From Rhizophagus sp. LPA8_4_AMF (lineage: Eukaryota > Glomeromycota > Glomeromycetes > Glomerales > Glomeraceae): DNA of 60,555 nt. The notes under the pieces were generated by a model. The model searched no databases. It was not told the DNA's origin and worked only from the letters and a program-made list of their open reading frames with translations. The DNA lies in assembly GCA_021464525.1 (NCBI GenBank), contig JADRCO010000061.1, positions 1-60,555 on the forward strand, written 5' to 3'. Within the stretch, counting starts at the first letter, position 1; each line of letters begins with the position of its first letter. Of the stretch, positions 35,300 through 48,848 are shown in pieces. The translations under genes were made by a program, and so were the position numbers.

Positions 35300-35443
35300 C
35301 AAATAAACATTAGTTATGGTATATTGACATATATTCTAGTTGTTATTGATTAAAGAAACGGATAAGGAAAAAAACCCAACCTATAAATATTAATTTTTAC
35401 TTCAACATACACTTCGATTATTATTTTTTTTAAAAAAAACTTC

Positions 35444-35797
35444 CTAATCAATCTCTAAATTATTTTTTCGTAAAGAATCTATTTTATTTTCTAACTCATT
35501 TACTTTATTTTCCATCTCTTCTCGGAGTTCGATAAAAGCTAATTTATACCAAATAACATGTAAACTGATATAAGTTATCGAACCGATTAAAAAACAATTA
35601 ACGAACGGAGGCCCATATACATTCCAAACTGTTACATTTTCGTTAATAAATGATTGTGAAAATGAAGTGTTTGTAGGCGTAGTCGAAGTTGATTTTTGTC
35701 TAAGACGAAGAAAAATTCGAGAACAAGTTGTAGATGAGGGAAATTGGATTTTACGAGATAATGATTTTGAATTGATTATTGATCTTAGAGAATTCAT
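35444..35797 (-). CDS. Small mitochondrial-type membrane protein with coiled coil, unknown
   Basis: A single exon of 117 residues. The first 40 residues are rich in Ser, Arg and Lys and free of acidic residues (MNSLRSIINSKSLSRKIQFP), like a mitochondrial presequence. One hydrophobic span follows (FVNCFLIGSITYISLHVIWY, residues about 66-85), then a charged heptad-like stretch (LREEMENKVNELENKIDSL) to the end. This one-span-plus-coiled-coil layout is typical of small inner-membrane assembly factors, but I recognise no specific family. It is convergent with the Pol X homologue (144-bp gap). The protein-like composition in low-complexity surroundings supports a real gene. Confidence 0.65.
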   Translation of the reverse strand: MNSLRSIINSKSLSRKIQFPSSTTCSRIFLRLRQKSTSTTPTNTSFSQSFINENVTVWNVYGPPFVNCFLIGSITYISLHVIWYKLAFIELREEMENKVNELENKIDSLRKNNLEID

Positions 35798-36210
35798 TGT
35801 CGTTTTTTCTGGGTATCATACTGATAGAATCTTTTAAATCCTTAATCGTTTATCACGTGATTTTACGATTTTTTTGAGTTCTTAATTCTCGAATACTGTG
35901 TCTAGCAAAAAAATATCCTCCTCTCTATTACAAGCGGCTTGATGACTCCATAATAACTCTCCGACTGTATGTGTAGTCAGTCACATTTGAATTAACTTCT
36001 CTACATAAGAAATCAGTTAATTTTTCTTCCACCTTTATCAGTAATATTAATATTAATAACGACTAATATCTATCATTGTTACAATTCTTAAGACATATTA
36101 GAAATGTTCTGATTATGGGAGTAATGAAGCATTGCGAATGCACAGAATAAATGCATGTTTAAAACTCCTAAATCTGTATAAAAAATTTTATTAGAGATAC
36201 ATTTCAGATG

Positions 36211-37344
36211 TTAACACCAGGCATAATTCTCATTTAAAATCCATTCCACATCATCTTTACTAGAACTTTTATTATTATACCAAGCTAACGAAGGGAGAGA
36301 TTTTGTCCTTTCAATTAATTCACCTCCCTCAATAATAACAGTTTCAGTGAATAATTTTAAATCGGGGTTCCAAACCGTAATTTTTTTGAAATTATAATAC
36401 CTAGCACACAATTTTGCCTGTCGAATTAATAATTTAGTTGTATTTGTATCTGGAGATCGAATTCTTAATATTTGAAGAGCGTTATCGCTAAAGTTATAAG
36501 TCCAAATAACAAATCCAATAACTTTATCTTCCTTATTTGTTACTTTAGCTCCCCAAATATTAGGTTCTTTGAAGCCTTTAACTTTTGAATAAACTTTGCT
36601 TCTCGCGAATGTCCATTCAAAACATTCGAACGTTGGTAATGCAACGACTTTATATTTAGTAGAATTAAAATCGATTTCTTTCTCAATTAAAGAGCAATCA
36701 TACTTAGTAATTTCTTCAATATCCGAATAATATAGTTGTGTTACATTAATAACTTCGGATATAATACTATCAAAGTTCTCGTTCTCAATATTAAATTGAA
36801 TTTCTTTGTGCTCAAAAACTTTCCATCCATGTCGACTATAAAACACTGGACCAACGTCACTATATAAAAAACTAAACCCAACTTCTTGGAAATTTTCTTT
36901 TAATTTCTTTCCCAGCAATTCCATCATATAAGATGCATATCCATTTTTCCTATGTTCTTGTGGTGTAAATACTGAAGCTATACTATAACAATTTTGTTTT
37001 TGTAAGGAAGAAGATATAACGAGTGCTGGACGTACGAATGTTTCGCATGCTGAAAGAATATTTGCCGTTGTTTCAGGTGTTGAGCGAGGAACTAAGACCC
37101 AAACTGTAAAATTCTCAGAAGTAAATGGAATAGATTCAAGTAAAGATTCTCGTGAGAGATATTGTTCTAATGACAAATGAGTTCCCCATTCAACAAAAGA
37201 ATTCTTGTTTGTTCTAAAGATATCAAGGAAGTCAGTATAAAGAATAACACCAAATTTACGGGAAAAATGATAAATTTACATGATGGCTTGTTCTGGAGTT
37301 GCTTTAACTAACGTTAATTCTGACAGACTGTAAGCGGATGTCAT
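36211..37344 (-). CDS. LYC1-like GNAT N-acetyltransferase
   Basis: Two exons (37344-37280 and 37213-36211) splice in frame to 355 residues; the first exon supplies MTSAYSLSELTLVKATPEQA. A GNAT acetyl-CoA loop is visible in SVFTPQEHRKNGYASYMMEL (R-x-x-G-Y-A), followed by VGFSFLYSDVGPVFYSRHGW, a beta4/beta5 block common to GNAT enzymes. The C-terminal half (IWGAKVTNKEDKVIGFVIW, then LRIRSPDTNT) matches the second domain of fungal LYC1-type lysine N6-acetyltransferases, which start lysine catabolism in Yarrowia by acetylating L-lysine. Substrate assignment is by resemblance only. The gene shares a 177-bp divergent upstream region with NMD3. Confidence 0.82.
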
Positions 37345-37521
37345 AATTATTTTTAAAAGGGTTTATCCGTTTATATTAAAAAATTTTTTCCTTTTTCCTT
37401 TTATATTTTTACTTTAATTATCAGATTAGATAATTTTTGTGCAACATCAAAAAAATTATTAATCATAGTCGATTATTAATTAATGTCAAAGGGATCGGTT
37501 TTCTTTTTCTTCTCTGACAAA
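37345..37521. promoter_or_regulatory. Shared divergent promoter, LYC1-like/NMD3
   Basis: The start codons of the LYC1-like gene (minus) and NMD3 (plus) are 177 bp apart. The gap is A/T-rich with a pyrimidine tract (TTTTCCTTTTTCC) and TATATT near its middle. It probably serves both genes; no named factor site is seen. Confidence 0.5.
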
Positions 37522-39445
37522 ATGCAATACAATCCCGTCGTAGTTGAACAATTTATGTAAATAAGATCAAAATCTCTCTCATTCATCCTAAAATTATTTA
37601 AACTAACTAAAATATATATATTTAATTTTACAGTCTTTGCTGTGAATGTGGAACAGCTATTACTCCAAACCCTTCAAATAAGTGTATCAATTGCATTCGT
37701 AATGAGGTTGACATTACTGAAGGCATTCCCAAACAAGCTACTTTACATTATTGTCGAAACTGTGAAAGATACTTGCAACCGCCAAATATCTGGGTTTTGG
37801 CGAGATTAGAAAGTCGTGAATTGTTGGCGTTATGCCTTAAAAAATTAAAAGGGTTAAATAAAGTACGATTAATAGACGCTGGTTTCATTTGGACTGAACC
37901 TCATTCAAGAAGAGTTAAAGTTAAATTAACAATCCAAAAAGAGGTTTGTATATTACTCATTTTTCTTCATATAAATATTTTGTAATATATATAATATATA
38001 TTCATGTTATTAGGTTTTTGTATCAACAATTCTGCAACAAATCTTTGAAGTAGAATTTGTTGTGAACTATCAACAATGTGGTGATTGCGCACGTATAATG
38101 GCAAAAAATACTTGGCAATCAATGGTACAAGTTAGACAAAAAGTCAACCACAAAAGAACTTTTTTGTTCTTAGAACAAATTATTCTTAAGCATCATGCAC
38201 ACAAAGAGACTATAAATATCAAGGAGGTCAAGGATGGTATCGATTTTTTTTATTCCAACAGGTCTCATGCTGTTAAAATGGTAGAGTTTTTAAATGCTGT
38301 TGCTCCTGTCAGGTATATTGTGTTTTGGGCATTTTTTTTCTTTCTTTTTTTATGTGTAATTAATTTCTAAAATTTTGCACTAATCTATTTAAGAACAAAG
38401 ACATCTGAACAACTAATATCAACAGATATTCACAACAATACATCGAATTATAAGTTTACTTATTCTGTTGAAATAGTACCTATATGTAGAGATGACCTAA
38501 TTTGTTTGCCACTTAAAGTTGCGCGTTCATTAGGAAACATAAGGTCTGATGAGTTTGTATTCCTCACAAATCATAATATAGAATTCTAAATGTAATAAGA
38601 TTATTATTTTGTTAGTCCTTTGGTGTTATGTTATCGTGTCGGTAATTCCATTCACGTAATAGATCCAAATACTTTAGCAGGTAATTAATTATTCTACTTC
38701 AACAAATCCAATTGTTAATTACTTTATTATTAATAACAAATATTTATTTCTTTGTTTAGTTTCAGAAATTACAACTTCAACATATTGGAGGAATCCATTC
38801 ACTTCATTGTCAACAATAAAGAATTTGGTAGAATATTATGTCTTAGATGTTGAACCATTGGGCCCAAAACGTGGAAAGGTAATTAAATATGTAAATTCTA
38901 TGTAAATGTAGCATAAATATATAATATTTTTCATTTTCCATTAGTATGTTCTTGCTGACATTCAAGTTGCACGATCTTCAGATTTTGGAAAGAATGATAC
39001 CACATTTTTTGCACGTTCTCATCTTGGTGCAATTCTGAATCCTGGAGATACGGCTTTAGGATATGATCTTACATCTTCCAATTTTAACGACTATACTTTT
39101 GATACTCTCAATAGAAATTCTCTTCCTGATGTTATACTTATCAAAAAATCTTATCCACAAAGACGCAGGAAAAATAAGTCTCGTAAATGGAAGCTAAAGT
39201 CATTATCTAAAGAAGAGGAGGAAATGACTCCTAGAAAACAAGATGTTGTTAAAATGGAAGAAGATTACGAGTTGTTTTTACAGGATTTGGAAGAAGATTC
39301 AGAGTTAAGACAAAATGTTAATCTTTATAAATCTAGTAATGCAATGGATGTAGATACCGCAGCAGCTGAAGAGGAGGAAAGTTTTCCTGTAATAGGAATA
39401 GAAGAGCTGTTAGAAGATCTCACGCTAAATGATAAAGATGAATAA
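37522..39445 (+). CDS. NMD3: 60S ribosomal export adaptor Nmd3
   Basis: Seven exons (37522-37556, 37634-37943, 38014-38312, 38394-38543, 38616-38680, 38760-38878, 38945-39445) give 492 residues, near the family's usual 500. The N-terminal zinc-binding domain has four Cys-x2-Cys pairs (CCEC, CINC, CRNC, CGDC). It is followed by ESRELLALCLKKLKGLNKVR, DAGFIWTEPHSRRVKVKLT, YSVEIVPICRDD, VIDPNTLAV, and ARSHLGAILNPGDTALGYDL. Near the C terminus come a basic patch (RRRKNKSRKWKLKSL, likely nuclear localisation) and an acidic leucine-rich end (IGIEELLEDLTLNDKDE) resembling the Crm1-dependent export signal. Nmd3 binds the 60S subunit and recruits Crm1 for nuclear export. The first exon is only 35 nt. 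It sits head to head with the LYC1-like gene. Confidence 0.94.
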
Positions 39446-40050
39446 TAATAATTAGATAAAATAAACACATTATTAATTTTGATTATAATAGAATCATCTG
39501 CTTCTTCGTTTGGCACTTCGTTGGAATCAATCTCCATTTCGTTATTAGGAATGAAATAGTTTAGAATAGGTAATTCCTGAACTGTAAAGTAATTTAAGAT
39601 GATGATATATCATGTTATCTTGTTATAATCCAATACTTGATATATCATGTGAAAGTATGTTAACCCTAAGAAGTGTATAATGACTTTTTATTAATAAATT
39701 TAGTTTATTGTTATCATTTATTGAAGAAATTAGATTGTCTGTGTTACTGTGTTACCAAGTGATTATATTGTAGGATGGCGTAACGCAAAATTTTTTTTTT
39801 TTTTAAATTTGGTCGGTGGCTCCTTTTAATCCTCAAAATATAGAATTGTTCGTTTGCCCTAGTTTATAGATCCCTTTTCTGAATTCATAATAAATTGCAT
39901 AATAAATTGCAACGGCTCGGGTATGTTTACGCGATTATACTTTTCTTTTAATTTAATGAAAAAAATTGATCTATTTGATATGACGTGAAAAAAAAACAAA
40001 ATTCTTTTTTTCGCAAACGTTGGTTAATCAAATGGGTTTATTTTTTAGAT
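39446..40050. other. Intergenic region NMD3 to importin
   Basis: This 0.6-kb stretch holds the NMD3 3' end and the importin upstream region. It is A/T-rich with a poly-T run near 39790 and a direct repeat of AATAAATTGCA (about 39889-39911). No gene is seen. Confidence 0.5.
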
Positions 40051-43000
40051 ATGTCAACCACTGCTTCTTCTTTAGTTCCATCCGATGTTGTTTCTCAACT
40101 GAATCAAGTTTTATCGAGCTTGGTCTCTAATAATAACGATCTTCGCTCAAGTGCAGAAAGACAATTGAACGAACAGTGGATCACTCAGCAGCCAGAATTA
40201 CTGCTACTTTCATTAGCACAGCTTGGAAGAGCACATGAAGAAACTCACGTGAGAAAGCTGTTTGATAGTTTTAATGGTTCTTGGAATAAAAGGACTAGGA
40301 CGTGTTTTATCTTATTTACGCGTTTTTTATAGGGTCGTTCCTTTTCATTCGTTCTATTACGGAGAATCGCATTCAAACAGGCACCAAATCAAGCCTCAAA
40401 ACTTGATGATACAACTATTTGGGACCGTCTTCAAGAACAAAGTAGGCAAGCTATCAAAACTGAATTATTAATGTCTTTATCGATAGAACGGGAGAATACA
40501 GTACGTCACAAAGTCTGCGACGCTGTCTCTGAGGTAGCTAAAAATTCATTCCTAAAAGGACGTAAGTATTCATTAAACTTTAATTTGTATTTAAGGTAAA
40601 ATGTTAATATGCTTATACATGTTTTGCTTACTTATCATATAGAAAAATGGATTGAACTTCTTCCTGCACTTATTGAAGCAAGCGAATCACCTTCTGCAGA
40701 ACATCGCGAAGCTGCTTTACGTATATTTTCTGCGGTTCCTAATCTTCTCACCGACTTACCAATAAATGAAGTTAAACAAGTATTTTTAGTCAATTTACAA
40801 GATGCTAATAACGCGGCTGTATGTATAAAGTATATGTTTATTTCGTTGCGATTGCAACATATTGTGCCTTCCTTACTTATAGTTTGTCATCTATTTTATC
40901 TTATCCTAACTCAAAATAAAAAATAATGCATACATAAAAATAAATATTATATGAACTGAGAGAATTATATGATTTTCTGTTTAGATACGTATGGCCGCTT
41001 TGAAAGCTGCAGTCGCTTTCATGTTAGAAACAGATCAGCAAAACAGAAGCTCTTTTGCCGAATTGATGCCACAGATGTTAGAGGTACAATTATTTACATA
41101 GTAATTACGCAGAACTTATATATAGAAACATATGTGCATTAATGAACAAAAGACCGATGGTTATACTTAGAGCTTGACGAAGTGATTTTATAATTTGATG
41201 CATCAAAGGTGCTCTCTCCACTTATAGCGCAACGCGATGAAGATGGCTTAGCAGATGGCATTATGGTGTTCATAGAACTTGCGGGAAGTTTACCGAGGAT
41301 ATTTAAGCAAGTACTCCCTAACGTCATGCCTTTTGCTATCAATATTGTGAAAGACAAAACTTTTGAAGACGGTACTCGTCAAACAGCTCTTGAACTCCTA
41401 CTCACATTATCCGAGGCCTCTCCATCCATGATGCGCAAGACTCAAGATTTTTGCGCGCAAATCATTCCCATTTCCTTGGAGATGATGACAGAATTAGATG
41501 ACTCTGAGGATTGGTATACAACAGATGATGTAAGGATTTTATTTTGGTGCATTGTGTATTCCAAATCATAACAATCTTTTCTAAATACTATCTCGCATTA
41601 CTTATTTTTCTAGCTTGAAGATGATGATAATGATGAAAATTATGTTATCGGTGAACATGCGATGGACAGATTGGCACGTAATCTTGGTAACCCATTATTT
41701 TTTATAATTTTTCTAACTTATTAAAAATTTCAATTTCAGACATTACTTAATACATATTTACACCGTAGGTGGAAAGGCTATTCTTCCGATTACTTTCAAT
41801 TATATTCCTTCAATGTTGGGTTCTGAAAGATGGGAACAGCGACACGCTGCTCTTATGGCAATTTCCGCGATCGGCGAAGGATGTGTTAAGATTATGGAAG
41901 CTGAGTTAGGAAAAATATTAGAGTAGGTGTTCATAAATGTTAATTATTTTAGTTTTAAAATGGATTTAATTCATTATTTTTTTCTTTTAGATTGATATTG
42001 CCGTATCTTAGAGATCCACATCCTCGTGTAAGATACGCCGCATGTAATGCTATTGGTCAAATGTCAACAGACTTTCAAGATTCTCTACAGAGGAAGTTTC
42101 ATCATATGGTCCTTACTAACTTAATTCCTGTTATGGATGCTCCTGAACCAAGGTACTTTTTTTTTCTTAAAATTTAAATTATAAATATTTCATCTTATTA
42201 TAACAACATTTCTTAATTAAAGAGTACAGGCTCACGCTGCTGCCGCTTTAGTAAATTTCTGTGAGGCTGCTGATAAATCAATTCTTGAGCCATATTTGGA
42301 TACTATTTTTGAAAGACTTTTGGTCCTTCTCAATTCAGGAAGAACTTATGTACAAGAACAGGCGATTACATCTATAGCTACCGTTGCTGACAGCGCTGAA
42401 GAAAGATTCGTTAAGGTAATGATTATTTTAAAACAATTGTTTGTATTTCATAATTTAATATTCTTTAAATTCAACAGTATTATAGCTCCATTATGCCTTT
42501 GTTAATAAACGTACTAAGAAATGCAACTCAAAAAGAATATCGATTGTTACGTGGCAAAGCTATGGAATGTGCTAGTCTTATTGGTAAGTTTTCAATCATT
42601 TGCTTGTTAGTTTGATTGAAAGAAACGATAATGAAGTTTATTCATAGTCGAATTTTTTACGGGATTTAGCTTTGGCAGTTGGTAAAGAAATTTTCACTCC
42701 AAATTCTGAAGAATTTATTGCATTATTGGCCCAAACCCAACGTATGTTAAGATTTCATTGTTTTACGAAAGAATTATTTATAAAATTTTTTTGGAATTAC
42801 GATAATTTAAGATAATTAATTGTTCAAATTTAATTAGAATCGGTTACTGAACCTGACGACCCTCAAATATCATATCTTATCGCTTCTTGGGCCAGAGTGT
42901 GTAAAGTACTTGGCGAGGGTTTTGTACCTTATTTGTCAATAGTTATGCCTCCCCTGCTACAATCTGCTCAATTGAAACCAGACTTTGCTGTTATAGATCG

Positions 43001-44863
43001 TAAATATGGATTTATTTTTTTTTTTAATTCTTATAGATGATTAATCGATAAAACTAAATTATGATTTTTTTTTTTTAAAAAAAAAAAATAGCTGATGATG
43101 ATATCGAATCCAAATATTCAGCCGAAGATGGTTGGGATTTTATTGGAGTAGAGGGACAGGTAATAGATGAGAGATTTTGTATCAAAAAAAATATATATAT
43201 ATATATATATATGCATCCTCACATGTTTACTGAATTAATCATTTTATATCTTGGGTTAGCAAATTGGTATTAAAACTACTGTATTAGAAGAAAAGTGTAC
43301 AGCAGTGGAAATGCTTATTTGTTACGCACGAGAACTTGGTCCTGCATTTCGGCCATACGTTGACGAGGTTCTGAAAATTGTTTTACCTTTGTTGAAGTTT
43401 TATTTTCACGAAGGTGTACGAAATGCAGCAGCCGCGACTATTCCGCACCTTATTAGCGCCGTCAAGAAATCACCTGATGCTAATCAGGATACTCTATTAA
43501 ATATGTGGCATTCGATCGCAGAAAAAATAATTGAAGTTATGAATGGTGAAACCGATCCGGGATTTTTGTGGCATATTTATGTCACTTTCTATGAGTCTTT
43601 GGAAATAGTTGGTGAAAATAGTCTTGACGCTTCTTTATTAGAAGAGTTTACAACAGCTACTGAATCTCAATTGCAAGAATTCTATCAGAGACTAAAGCAA
43701 CGCGAACAAGCTAGGAATAGTGGCGATTATGATGCTGAAGATGAAGAGATTATAAATGAAGAAGAAGAAACTGAAGAAAGTGTTCTTGGTGAACTCTCAA
43801 AAACTTTGCACGTTGTATTGAAGACTCACGGAACATCTTATCTTCCGTCATTTGATAAGTTGCTGCCAATTGTGACTTTATTTTTGGCTGATGCCAATCC
43901 AGCCGCTCGTCAATGGGCTTTATGTGTTTTAGATGATATTGTTGAATTTACTGGTCCAGCATCATGGAATTATCATACTCATTTTTTGGAAAAAATGATC
44001 GCATCTTTATTAGATATAGGTATACTTTTTGTCCATTTATATAAACAAACCATTTTTCCGCAAATATTCAGTCAGAATGTTGTCTAACTATTTAATAAAT
44101 ATTCAGCTTCTGATGTTAGACAAGCTGCTGCCTATGGCATTGGTGTATGTGCGCAATTCGGTGGTGAAAATTATGCAGACGCTGTCGCAGGTAGTTCAAA
44201 TATTTAGTCATTATTTTGTCTAAAAAAATGCACTAAATAATTATTTATTTTAAAAAACAGCTGCATTAACACCTTTATTCCAAGTTATAAACTCCGAGGG
44301 TTCACGGAAAGAAGAAAACGTTTATGCGACAGAAAATGCAATATCTGCAATTACCAAAATTCTAAAATTCAATAATAGTAAATTTGATGTTAATGCAGTA
44401 ATTCCTGCATGGCTTGCCAGTTTACCTATACGTTATGATGAAGAGGAGGCAGCATTGACTTATACTTATTTGTTGGATTTGTTAGAATCGTAAGTTTATT
44501 ATTTGTATAATAACGTGTTTATTAATTTTATTATTTCTAAATTTTCTCCTTTCTTTCTAGCCAACATCCCGCAGTTTTGGGCAATAATAATGAAAATATT
44601 CCTCGTATCATCTCAGTCTTCACAGAGGCACTTGCTTCAGCGATATTACCCGAGGCAGTTTCCACAAGAATGGCTTCCGCAGTAAAAGTTATTCTAAGTA
44701 GCCTTCCAGAAAATGTCAAAACATCATTATGGAATTCTATCGATCCTGAAAAACGAAATGCTTTACAGGTAATTATGAAACATATAATTGTTCGAATTAA
44801 CATCTTTTATATTGATTAATCATTAATTGCAAACATTTCTTTTAGGAGATGAACTACTTTTAA
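40051..44863 (+). CDS. Karyopherin beta, Kap121/Pse1 (importin-5) type
   Basis: Eighteen exons reconstruct in frame to 1103 residues, matching the roughly 1090 of Kap121 and IPO5. It is a HEAT-repeat solenoid: [15 protein letters not shown] (repeat 2), [35 protein letters not shown], then the acidic [20 protein letters not shown] typical of the IPO5/Kap121 insert. Further repeats include [48 protein letters not shown] and [19 protein letters not shown], with an acidic loop ([18 protein letters not shown]) near residue 860. These import receptors bind RanGTP and carry ribosomal proteins and other cargo into the nucleus. The last coding exon is just 18 nt (EMNYF, stop). Splice donors and acceptors are all GT/AG. 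Kap121 rather than Kap123 is favoured by the DWYTTDD..DDD.E motif. Confidence 0.92.
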
Positions 44864-46031
44864 AGATCTTATCATTCATAATTGTTAGTCATAAAATTTT
44901 ACTACGTTTTTTTTCTTTACCTTACTTTTTTTTTACATTCGATAGAAACTTAATGAACAACTTTTGTAGAAATCAATTGTATGAATAACATAAATTTATG
45001 ATTTTTAGTCTTATCAAAAATCTTATGCATATATATTTAATAATAGAAAAAAATTCTATTTATCATGTTTTTTTATTTAAAAGTATTATTGTAAAAAAAT
45101 TTGAATTCGTTCATAAAAAATATTACGATTTAGTAAAATTCCTTATTCGCTTATTTATTTATTTTTTTTAAAAAAATAATATATAGAATCAATTTCAGAT
45201 ACTAATTATAAATATCCATTAAATTCTTCGTTCAAGATTGGTCACTAAAGAATGTCAAAGCACTCATGTTTACTGACTATTGTTGATTTAATAAACATTT
45301 AACACATTGGAAATCTAAGTCACTAGTCAATACCAGAAACAGTATACCCTTCATACTAGAAAACGTTCTGCAACCTCAAGCTAAGAAGCTCATAATCTGA
45401 TTAATTTTGGTACAGAAAAAATCGATTAGCATATTTAGTATGAACAACCTAGTTTTCGTGATGATAAGTTCTCGATCGGAATCCGCGGTTAATGGGTGAA
45501 ATTCCAAAAATATCGTATATTAGTTGGGTTCTTCTGTATAGTGTTACACTTATAAAAATACTTTTTTTCGAGAAAGCTGAAGGTAAAATATGTTAGCCCA
45601 TAAGGTAGCATGGTCTCCTTATTTGCGGCCGGTACACAAGTTTTTATATAAAGTCGTTACTATATTTCATTTATTCAAAATTCGAATAATAATTTGTTGT
45701 ATCATCCAAAAAGATATCTCATTTCGATAAATAAGTCTTTTTATTCGAGACGAATCGAATGGTGATAAGATCATATCAATAGCATCAATATTGACCACTT
45801 AAATGTTTAGATGTTTTGCTGTATCTAGTGATCAGATTTCAATGATCTTGGGTACCATTCAGCCACTTTTTCTGATATCAGTCTTTGTCTGAAGAACTTT
45901 TCTATTTTTTAATTCTAACCATTTTTCATATACTTGCTAAGCCATTAAGAAAATTATATATAATTTCTTAAAAAAAAGAATAAAAAGAACACATCCACTT
46001 TAGTTCTTTCATATTTTTAATCAATACGTTC

Positions 46032-46485
46032 ATGTCTTTTACGCTTCGACACGAACCTAATTCTGAATTCTTTTATCATTCCATACACAAATGTTACTGT
46101 CCAAAATAATAATGGATAACATCCACCCACTTCCACTTCCACTGCGCAGTATTATCAAACATCTTTGCAACATAAATAAAGTTCAACCAAATGATTTACA
46201 ACTACTTAAAAGAAATTGACGTTAAATTACAAAATGATCAAAACCAATAGTGTACTTTGCTGCCGACTGGAAAATAATAACGAATAGGCATTATCACGGA
46301 ACAACAATACCAAAATTTGCTATTTTGACCTCGGATAAAATCTGTAAACTATATTTTCGATTGAGTAAAATATGATAGTATATACATATTTCCATATTTA
46401 AATTATAGAAAGCTAAGCAGGTTAATAGTGTTTTTTTTTAACTTAAAACGCGATTTTAATATGAATTCTGAAATCTAAATTCTTC
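46032..46485 (+). pseudogene. Copy 1 of a degenerate small gene family
   Basis: The ATG at 46032 opens a 25-codon frame (MSFTLRHEPNSEFFYHS..). The following DNA aligns with copy 2 at 48.3 kb (..VQNNNG against ..VQNNDG; CCACTTCCACT..; CAAAATGATCAAAA) but is broken by several stops. Downstream, the block ending ATTTTAATATGAATTCTGAA (near 46450) recurs after copies 2 and 3. No function can be given; it is a decayed paralogue. Confidence 0.5.
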
Positions 46486-48291
46486 CTATGTGATAAAGAA
46501 ATTAGTATGAAAATGATAAGAAAAGGATATTATATGATAGTTGTAATAACTTGAAACTTTTTAGCCTTATTATAGGATATAAAGATTTAATGTGGAAATC
46601 ATATGTGATAATTTCATAGTAAATGGGAATTGGTTACTATTGGTATGATGCGTCAAATCGGCCCATATGTGTTAAAGCTTATCACCAATTACTGCCCTAA
46701 AAGTTACAAATGCTTGCAAAAATTAACCTGTATGAGAAATTGAAATTTGAATTTCAATGTCTAATTTTTCTTTTTTAGTTTTTTTTTGAAAAAAAAAAAT
46801 AAATAAATAAAATTTGATGGAGGGTTTTTAAAGACTTTCTTTCCAAAATTTGGGAAATTTCATTATGAACACATAAACAGGTGAACAAGTGGTACATGAA
46901 TACGAACAAAGTATTATTTAAAAAAAAAGAGGAGAAAAAAAAAAGAAAAAGAAATTCATGTAAATAAATTGTATGAAATTACTACATAGATGTAAATTTT
47001 TTTATGGATCCCCGGAAAACTTACTATATTATGTTTTAATATACTGTAGAAGTAATAAAATAAGAGAGAAGTTTTTAAAGAGTTATTTATTGCTCAAAAA
47101 AAAAAAGAAGGAAGAGAGCGATGATTTTACTTCGGCATCTGTTATATTATCACTCAGCGGAAGGACATTAAAATTTGACAGCACTTTGCATCAATAATAT
47201 GGGAGAACACTCATCCTAATTTTTCACGATAATAACATTTTATTTACTCAATTAGCAGGAACACAACCTACATGGACATTTGTCGAGGAAGACCCAAATG
47301 AGAATCGGGTCTTTTTCCTTTTTTTACATATCATGTAACTCAATGATGTATTACTTGTCTTATTGCGAAAACGATTAGTGACATGATTTCTTGGCAAGTT
47401 TGAAAAACGACCGTATTTGTCGTTGTTATTTCAACTTAATCATAAATTACTGTTATTGAGTTGCAAATGTATTTGCAAATATTCACTATTCAAAAATCTC
47501 ACATTACAGTTTATTATAATTATTGTGATATTTCAAAATTTATAAATACTCTTTTATTTTGAGGTAACAGTATAATCTCAAATTGAAGTTACTGATTAAT
47601 TAAGAAAATAATAACGCGGGGTAAAAACATTATCTGTTATGGTCCGATCATTTTTAGATTATCAAGATTGACAGTTATGTAATTAGTTTCTACCAAATAT
47701 GATAAAAAAACCCGGTCAAATGCTATGTTTAATTAATTTTGCCAAAATAGTATAATCTAGTGTATGAAATTCGCCGGAGATCAAAAGCTTTGATGCATTG
47801 GGATAATCAAGGCTAAAAATCTTATCATAGCTTACCTTTATCTTTGACGAGAAAAAAAAAGGTGCCCTATCAGGTAAAATTCAGGCGAAAAAAAAAAAAA
47901 TCTGGGTAGTCAAGTAAATGAGATGAAAATCTAGTTTATCAAAGATAGAAAAATTCTCGGTTCTAATTAAAAAGTCTTACACTTTATCTATCATATTGTA
48001 TTCTAAATTATTTCAAAGTGAATAAGAAAAAATTATTTATATTCTAATTTAACTTTATTAGAAATAATATTATTAAGAATGTGATTATTTCGATTGCAAA
48101 ATCTCATTCTAATGTCTAATTAAGTCACATCACTCACTCACATGTACTGGTATATGACTATGTCAAAACTTATATAAAGCAACTCGCGCATCCTCTGCCA
48201 AAGAAAAAAAAAATTATTTTTTGAATAAAATATTTCATTAATCAAAAAGTAAATTTTTCTTAAATTTTTAATAAACAAACTATCATCACAA

Positions 48292-48848
48292 ATGTCTTCA
48301 CATTTTGACACTCTTAATGATATTAATCACGAATATAATTCTGAATTTTTTGATGATCCTTTGCAGCAAACTTCACTAGCGATTACGTTCAAAATAATGA
48401 TGGGAAGCAATCCACTTCCACTCCTACTGCACAATATTACTCGCAACGTGAACATATTGACTTATTCGTAACGTCTGCGCCACAATATAAAGCTAATACG
48501 GAATTTTCCAATCCAAAGAATTCAAAGACATTTGATTCTTCTCAGAATCAAATCTTTAAAATTGAACTGGAAATTGTTGTCAAAATACAAAACGATCAGA
48601 ATCAACATAGAACTAAATGTGGTCATTCTTCAACCTTACCGAAAAATCGTGCTGTAAATAGAATGAATCCATACCGGAAACCGACTGAACAAAATTTCAG
48701 AAGTGATGCCCATTCTTATTCTTCCTCACAACTAAATAGCTCTGCTATTTATATGCAGAATGCTGATAAAAATCGTACGTCATTTCAACCAAATAAGAAA
48801 GAATCTTTGACAATAATTTTAATAATAACTTTTGCGATTAATATATGA
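48292..48848 (+). pseudogene. Copy 2 of the family, best preserved, one frame break
   Basis: The ATG at 48292 begins MSSHFDTLNDINHEYNSEFF and continues about 30 residues. The long frame then shifts by one base: from about 48357 to the stop at 48846-48848 it stays open for over 160 codons. The product is Ser/Asn/Gln-rich (for example GKQSTSTPTAQYYSQREH), with a more conserved C-terminal half: MNPYRKPTEQNFRSDAHSYS, SSAIYMQNADKNRTS and a hydrophobic end ESLTIILIITFAINI. No donor site that would make a good intron lies between the two frames, so a frameshift is likeliest. Copy 1 needs a change at the same place, so the break may predate duplication or mark a real but unusual junction. No known domain. 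Predicted largely disordered with a membrane-like tail. Confidence 0.5.
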
